Origin: Anaerolineales bacterium | GTDB lineage: Bacteria; Chloroflexota; Anaerolineae; 4572-78; J111 | NCBI GenBank assembly: GCA_015075185.1 | Contig: JABTUW010000001.1 | Coordinates: 434,001-498,000 of the forward strand | DNA: 64,000 nucleotides | Direction of reading: 5' to 3' | Shown here: piece after piece, positions 52,696-64,000 of the stretch | Layout of the letters: the number at the start of each line of letters is the position of its first letter | Numbering within the stretch: the first letter of the stretch is position 1 | Made by a program: the position numbers and the translations under genes | Notes under the pieces: generated by a model | Told to the model about the DNA's origin: nothing | What the model saw: only the letters and a program-made list of their open reading frames with translations | Database searches by the model: none

Positions 52696-53796
52696 ATGGA
52701 TGACTCCTTTCCGGTCTTGATCTGGATTTTCTTTATCGGTATCGTCGTTATCTACTCGATAATATCGCAGCAAAATAGAGAAAAGCAAAAAAGCGCCTGG
52801 CGGCAGTTAGCCCTGGCCCATAACCTGATCTTTGTTCCCAATAATAGCTATTTTGGCAACGGGGCTTACGTGGAGGGTAGATACCGGGGCTACTCGCTCA
52901 AGCTGGAGACAATTGAAAAAAAGCACGGCAAGAGCAGTGTCACCTACACCCGCCTCAAGATATTTGCTAACCGCTGGCCCGGTGAGCGGCAGTCAAAGAC
53001 TCAATCTGAGCCGCCTTTGTCTTTTCAGGAGGCGCTCAACCGCTTTACCGCTCCAAACTTTGGCTATGGGTTGGATGGGGAAATCAAAGCGGAGCCGGGG
53101 GGACAACTCATTTACTACGAACAGCGTGACGTTATCCAGGATACCCAATTCTTGAAGTATCTTCTCGATCTCCTGACTTCCTTGGTCGAAGCCTATCCCA
53201 TTGTGGTTGCCGGCGGAGCGGAAGTCATACCGGCTCTTCCCCCCGCTTTGGCCAATAAGGCTTTAGGGGAATTTGCCTTACAGGTACTGCGAGATATTGC
53301 CGAGGAAACCGCCAGACGGCTCGCCCCCCGCGCCCATCGCTTGTTGTGTCCACGCTGCTTGACCCGTTTTGGCCCGCACAAGGCAGAACTTTCCTGGTGG
53401 AATAGCCGAACTTACTACGGCTGCCGGACATGCGGCCAGAGCCGGAAGTTTTTGGAGGGTCCGGTCATCGCCGTGCTGGATAACCGGCTGCCTGCTGCTC
53501 CAATTCAACAAGATGGAACGGTGCGGATCAACTGGTCGGCTCGCCGCGAATTGTTTGACTTTGATACGGTCGAGATCGTTCAAGCCAGCGACGAGGACGT
53601 CGAACGGTTCGCCGTGCAAGTGGGCAATGATACTGACCCCTCTCGCCGGTCCCGCTATAAAGAAATGCCATGCGTGGTCCGGCCCGATTGCCAATTATCA
53701 GAGAACAGCTTGCGCATATTGCGGCAAATATTTGGGCAAACGATGGAAGGAGCTGAGGAGAATCGGCCAGGTCAGGAGGGTCAAAATGCACTTTGA
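52696..53796 (+). CDS. Unknown membrane protein with a zinc ribbon
   Basis: The 366-residue protein starts with one transmembrane helix (about 6-24), followed by a cytoplasmic region and, near 216-245, a zinc ribbon made of LLCPRCLTRFG and YGCRTCGQS (two CxxC pairs). The C-terminal part (DFDTVEIVQASDEDVERFAV) is a small alpha/beta region. I do not recognise the family and propose no function. AAGGAAG precedes the ATG. The last codons (GQEGQNAL) run into the terminator palindrome, so the repeat supplies the C-terminus. Confidence 0.75.
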   Translation: MDDSFPVLIWIFFIGIVVIYSIISQQNREKQKSAWRQLALAHNLIFVPNNSYFGNGAYVEGRYRGYSLKLETIEKKHGKSSVTYTRLKIFANRWPGERQSKTQSEPPLSFQEALNRFTAPNFGYGLDGEIKAEPGGQLIYYEQRDVIQDTQFLKYLLDLLTSLVEAYPIVVAGGAEVIPALPPALANKALGEFALQVLRDIAEETARRLAPRAHRLLCPRCLTRFGPHKAELSWWNSRTYYGCRTCGQSRKFLEGPVIAVLDNRLPAAPIQQDGTVRINWSARRELFDFDTVEIVQASDEDVERFAVQVGNDTDPSRRSRYKEMPCVVRPDCQLSENSLRILRQIFGQTMEGAEENRPGQEGQNAL

Positions 53797-53810
53797 CCCT
53801 CCTGATTTTT
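53773..53810 (+). terminator. Terminator built on the CAGGAGGGTCAAA palindrome
   Basis: 13-bp arms followed by a T-run. It is nearly identical to the palindrome at 41293-41324 and overlaps the end of the coding sequence. Confidence 0.75.
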
Positions 53811-53936
53811 TACTGAGCCGAATGTGCCTTTCTAAATTGCGGAATGAGCATCGTCAGATGCGACTCCGTTCGGCATCTAAGGATGCCTCACTCCTCTTTG
53901 TTTAGTTCTTTATCTTCGGGTCAGCATTGTCAGCCC

Positions 53937-58841
<4,905 letters not shown>

Positions 58842-58893
58842 AATTTCAAGAGCCTTCCTTATAGAGATTAGACCTGTTGCTCAATAAAAAATT

Positions 58894-58974
58894 GGACACA
58901 GATTAACGCAGATAAAAACAGATTGGGTCAAAAAATTAAAGAAAAATCTGTGAAATCTGAGTAAATCTGTGTCC
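58894..58974. repeat. GGACACAGATT/AATCTGTGTCC repeat
   Basis: Exact 11-bp arms enclosing degenerate CAGAT/ATCTG units. It fills most of the gap between gltD and the downstream gltB. Confidence 0.7.
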
Positions 58975-59004
58975 TAAAATGCTGTCTACCTTATATGGTA
59001 GACC

Positions 59005-60567
59005 TTATGGCAGATCAGTTGTACCCATCAGGTAACGGTCGCACTCCCGCGCCGCGCCGCGCCCCTCGTTGATGGCCCAGACGACCAGGCTTTGCCCCCG
59101 GCGGGCGTCGCCGGCGGCAAAAATACCGGGGACACTGGTAGCGAATTTGCCATACTCGGCTTTGGCATTAGACCGCTCGTCGCGCTCGATGCCAAGCTGG
59201 CTGAGCAGGGTCTCTTCGGGGCCAAGAAAGCCCATCGCCAAGAGGACGAGTTGGGCTGGCACAATTTTCTCGGTACCGGGAATGGGTTTGGGGGAGGGAC
59301 GACTACCATTGCCGGCGGTGGTCCATTCGACCTGCACCGTATGCACCTCTTTGACCTGGCCGTTCTCATCGCCGACAAACTTGGTGGGTGTATACAGATA
59401 ACGGCGTGGGTCATCGCCATAAAGCGCCTTGGCCTCTTCCTGTCCGTAATCCAATTTGTAGACTTTGGGCCATTCCGGCCAGGGGTTATCAGCCTGGCGC
59501 GTCTCAGGCGGGCGAGGCAGAATTTCAATCTGGGTCATGCTGCGACAGCCGTGCCGCAGCGATGTGCCCACACAATCCGTGCCGGTATCACCCCCGCCGA
59601 TGACGACGACATCTTTGCCTTCGGCGGAGATGAAAGGAAGCGAAGAGACGAAGAGACGAAGAGGCGAGGAAGATGCAGTTCCTTCGCCTCTTCGCGTCCC
59701 CCCGTCCTCGCATCCTCGCTCCCCCGCGTCATCAAGTAATCGCTTGGTGTTGCCGTGCAAAAACTCCATGGCAAAATGGATACCCTTCAGTTCGCGGCCC
59801 TCAATGGGCAGGTCACGCGGCTGGGTCGCCCCGGCGCACAACACGACCGCATCAAACTCCTTGAGCAGTTTTGCCGCCGGGTAATTCTTGCCAACCTCGG
59901 TGTTGGTGATAAACTGGACACCCTCGGCCGCCATCAGGTCAATGCGGCGCTGGACGACGTTTTTATCCAGCTTCATATTGGGGATGCCGTACATCAGCAG
60001 GCCGCCGATGCGGTCGGCCCGCTCGAAGACCGTAACCCAATGGCCGGCCCGGTTAAGCTGGTCGGCGCAGGCCAGGCCCGACGGACCAGAACCGACGACG
60101 GCGACTCGCTTGCCGGTGCGCTTGGCCGGCGGTTCAGGGACAATCCACCCCTGTTCAAAGCCCTTGTCAATAATGGCACATTCAATGGTCTTGATCGTGA
60201 CCGGCGGCTCGTTGAGGCCCAGGGTACATGAGCCTTCGCACGGAGCCGGACAAACCCGGCCCGTAAATTCGGGGAAGTTGTTGGTCTTGAGCAGGCGGTC
60301 CAGGGCCTGCCGCCACAAACCCCGGTAAACCAAATCGTTCCACTCCGGGATGAGGTTGTTGATCGGGCAGCCGGAGGCCATGCCGCTTAACAGCGTGCCG
60401 GTGTGGCAGAAAGGAATGCCGCAGTCCATGCAGCGCGCGCCCTGCTGCCGGAGTTTTTCTTCGGCAAAATGCAGGTGAAACTCCTGCCAATCTTTGATCC
60501 GCTCCGCCGGCGCCCGGTCGAGCGGCAGTTCGCGGGGGTATTCCATAAATCCGGTTGGTTTAGCCAT
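59005..60567 (-). CDS. gltD: Glutamate synthase small subunit with a repeat insertion
   Basis: The 520-residue protein is the FAD- and iron-sulphur subunit that passes electrons from NAD(P)H to the large subunit. N-terminal clusters use [15 protein letters not shown] and [12 protein letters not shown] binding is at [13 protein letters not shown], and NAD(P) binding at [11 protein letters not shown]. About residues 276-314 (including [15 protein letters not shown]) are encoded by a palindromic repeat directly before the NAD(P) motif, which explains a length greater than the usual 470-490. It lies between two large-subunit genes. Confidence 0.93.
   Translation of the reverse strand: MAKPTGFMEYPRELPLDRAPAERIKDWQEFHLHFAEEKLRQQGARCMDCGIPFCHTGTLLSGMASGCPINNLIPEWNDLVYRGLWRQALDRLLKTNNFPEFTGRVCPAPCEGSCTLGLNEPPVTIKTIECAIIDKGFEQGWIVPEPPAKRTGKRVAVVGSGPSGLACADQLNRAGHWVTVFERADRIGGLLMYGIPNMKLDKNVVQRRIDLMAAEGVQFITNTEVGKNYPAAKLLKEFDAVVLCAGATQPRDLPIEGRELKGIHFAMEFLHGNTKRLLDDAGERGCEDGGTRRGEGTASSSPLRLFVSSLPFISAEGKDVVVIGGGDTGTDCVGTSLRHGCRSMTQIEILPRPPETRQADNPWPEWPKVYKLDYGQEEAKALYGDDPRRYLYTPTKFVGDENGQVKEVHTVQVEWTTAGNGSRPSPKPIPGTEKIVPAQLVLLAMGFLGPEETLLSQLGIERDERSNAKAEYGKFATSVPGIFAAGDARRGQSLVVWAINEGRGAARECDRYLMGTTDLP
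59630..59740. repeat. GAAGAGACGAAGAGGCGAGG repeat inside gltD
   Basis: Purine-rich units (GAAGAGACGAAGAGAC...) face their complement (TTCCTTCGCCTCTTCGCG), forming a long imperfect hairpin within the coding sequence and keeping the frame. Confidence 0.8.
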
Positions 60568-60585
60568 TTCTTTTACTCTCTCACT

Positions 60586-60653
60586 TTCGGGAGTGAACAG
60601 TGAACAGTAATCAGTGAACAGTAATCAGTAAACTGGTTACTGACTACTGCTAA
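60586..60653. repeat. GTGAACAGTAATCAGT tandem repeats
   Basis: About three GTGAACAGT(AATCA) units and an inverted TTACTGACTACTG tail fill the gap between gltD and the upstream gltB. Confidence 0.7.

Positions 60654-64000
<3,347 letters not shown>

Overview
The window reads as bacterial chromosome, most likely from a Chloroflexota member (Anaerolineae/Caldilineae-like). This is an inference from the gene set: surface proteins with Thr/Pro-rich linkers, several TIM-barrel/ABC sugar-catabolism operons, a CBS-linked 2-oxoacid:ferredoxin oxidoreductase, and very many intergenic palindromic repeats. No rRNA, tRNA, CRISPR array, phage gene or transposase was recognised.

Layout. Positions 1-8627 (minus strand): one long sugar operon with a CUT2-type ABC transporter (two permeases, binding protein, ATPase), a URO-D family protein, two sugar-phosphate isomerase-like TIM barrels and a zinc alcohol dehydrogenase, behind a sigma-70 promoter with a perfect palindromic operator. 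8916-11138: a clan GH-A-like glycosidase. 11276-12108: a MntA/HepT toxin-antitoxin pair. 12132-19082: RimO, KptA, TrmL, an ECF41 sigma factor with its carboxymuconolactone-decarboxylase partner, an isocitrate/isopropylmalate dehydrogenase family protein and GuaB. 19270-24446: a CBS protein, a two-subunit 2-oxoacid:ferredoxin oxidoreductase whose beta subunit carries its own CBS pair, then QueG. 24564-28514: patatin-like lipase, ROK kinase, SIS isomerase and a PPOX-like flavoprotein. 28695-37770: a second sugar operon (SorC-type regulator, ABC transporter, NIPSNAP, dehydrogenase, ROK kinase, ketose 3-epimerase-like protein). 37822-42670: an iron-handling island (FTR1 permease, lipoprotein, DtxR-type regulator, ferritin) plus a sirtuin. 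42786-53796: membrane-anchored Pro/Thr-rich proteins, response regulators, an FHA protein, a DUF433/DUF5615 toxin-antitoxin cassette, an HNH nuclease, CPBP protease, 2'-5' RNA ligase-like and pentapeptide proteins, an alpha/beta hydrolase and an unknown zinc-ribbon protein. 53937-64000: glutamate synthase, with two divergent large subunits flanking one small subunit.

The most striking pattern is that palindromic or low-complexity repeats, abundant between genes, also sit in frame inside genes. There are three insertions in the downstream gltB, one in gltD and one in the alpha/beta hydrolase, and repeat-derived codons end kptA. The neighbouring gltB paralog lacks insertions over the visible part and serves as an internal control. 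This resembles Rickettsia palindromic elements.

Other points of interest are: a substrate-binding protein gene with a tandemly duplicated, apparently gene-converted domain and two frameshifts; a frameshifted FTR1 permease; an identical 15-bp AT palindrome before both iron-permease and ferritin genes; a textbook ECF41 promoter; a toxin-antitoxin cassette bracketed by a duplicated piece of the FHA gene; and two genes that seem to start at ATT. The clear indels are single G/C losses in G/C runs, so sequencing error must be excluded before calling pseudogenes.
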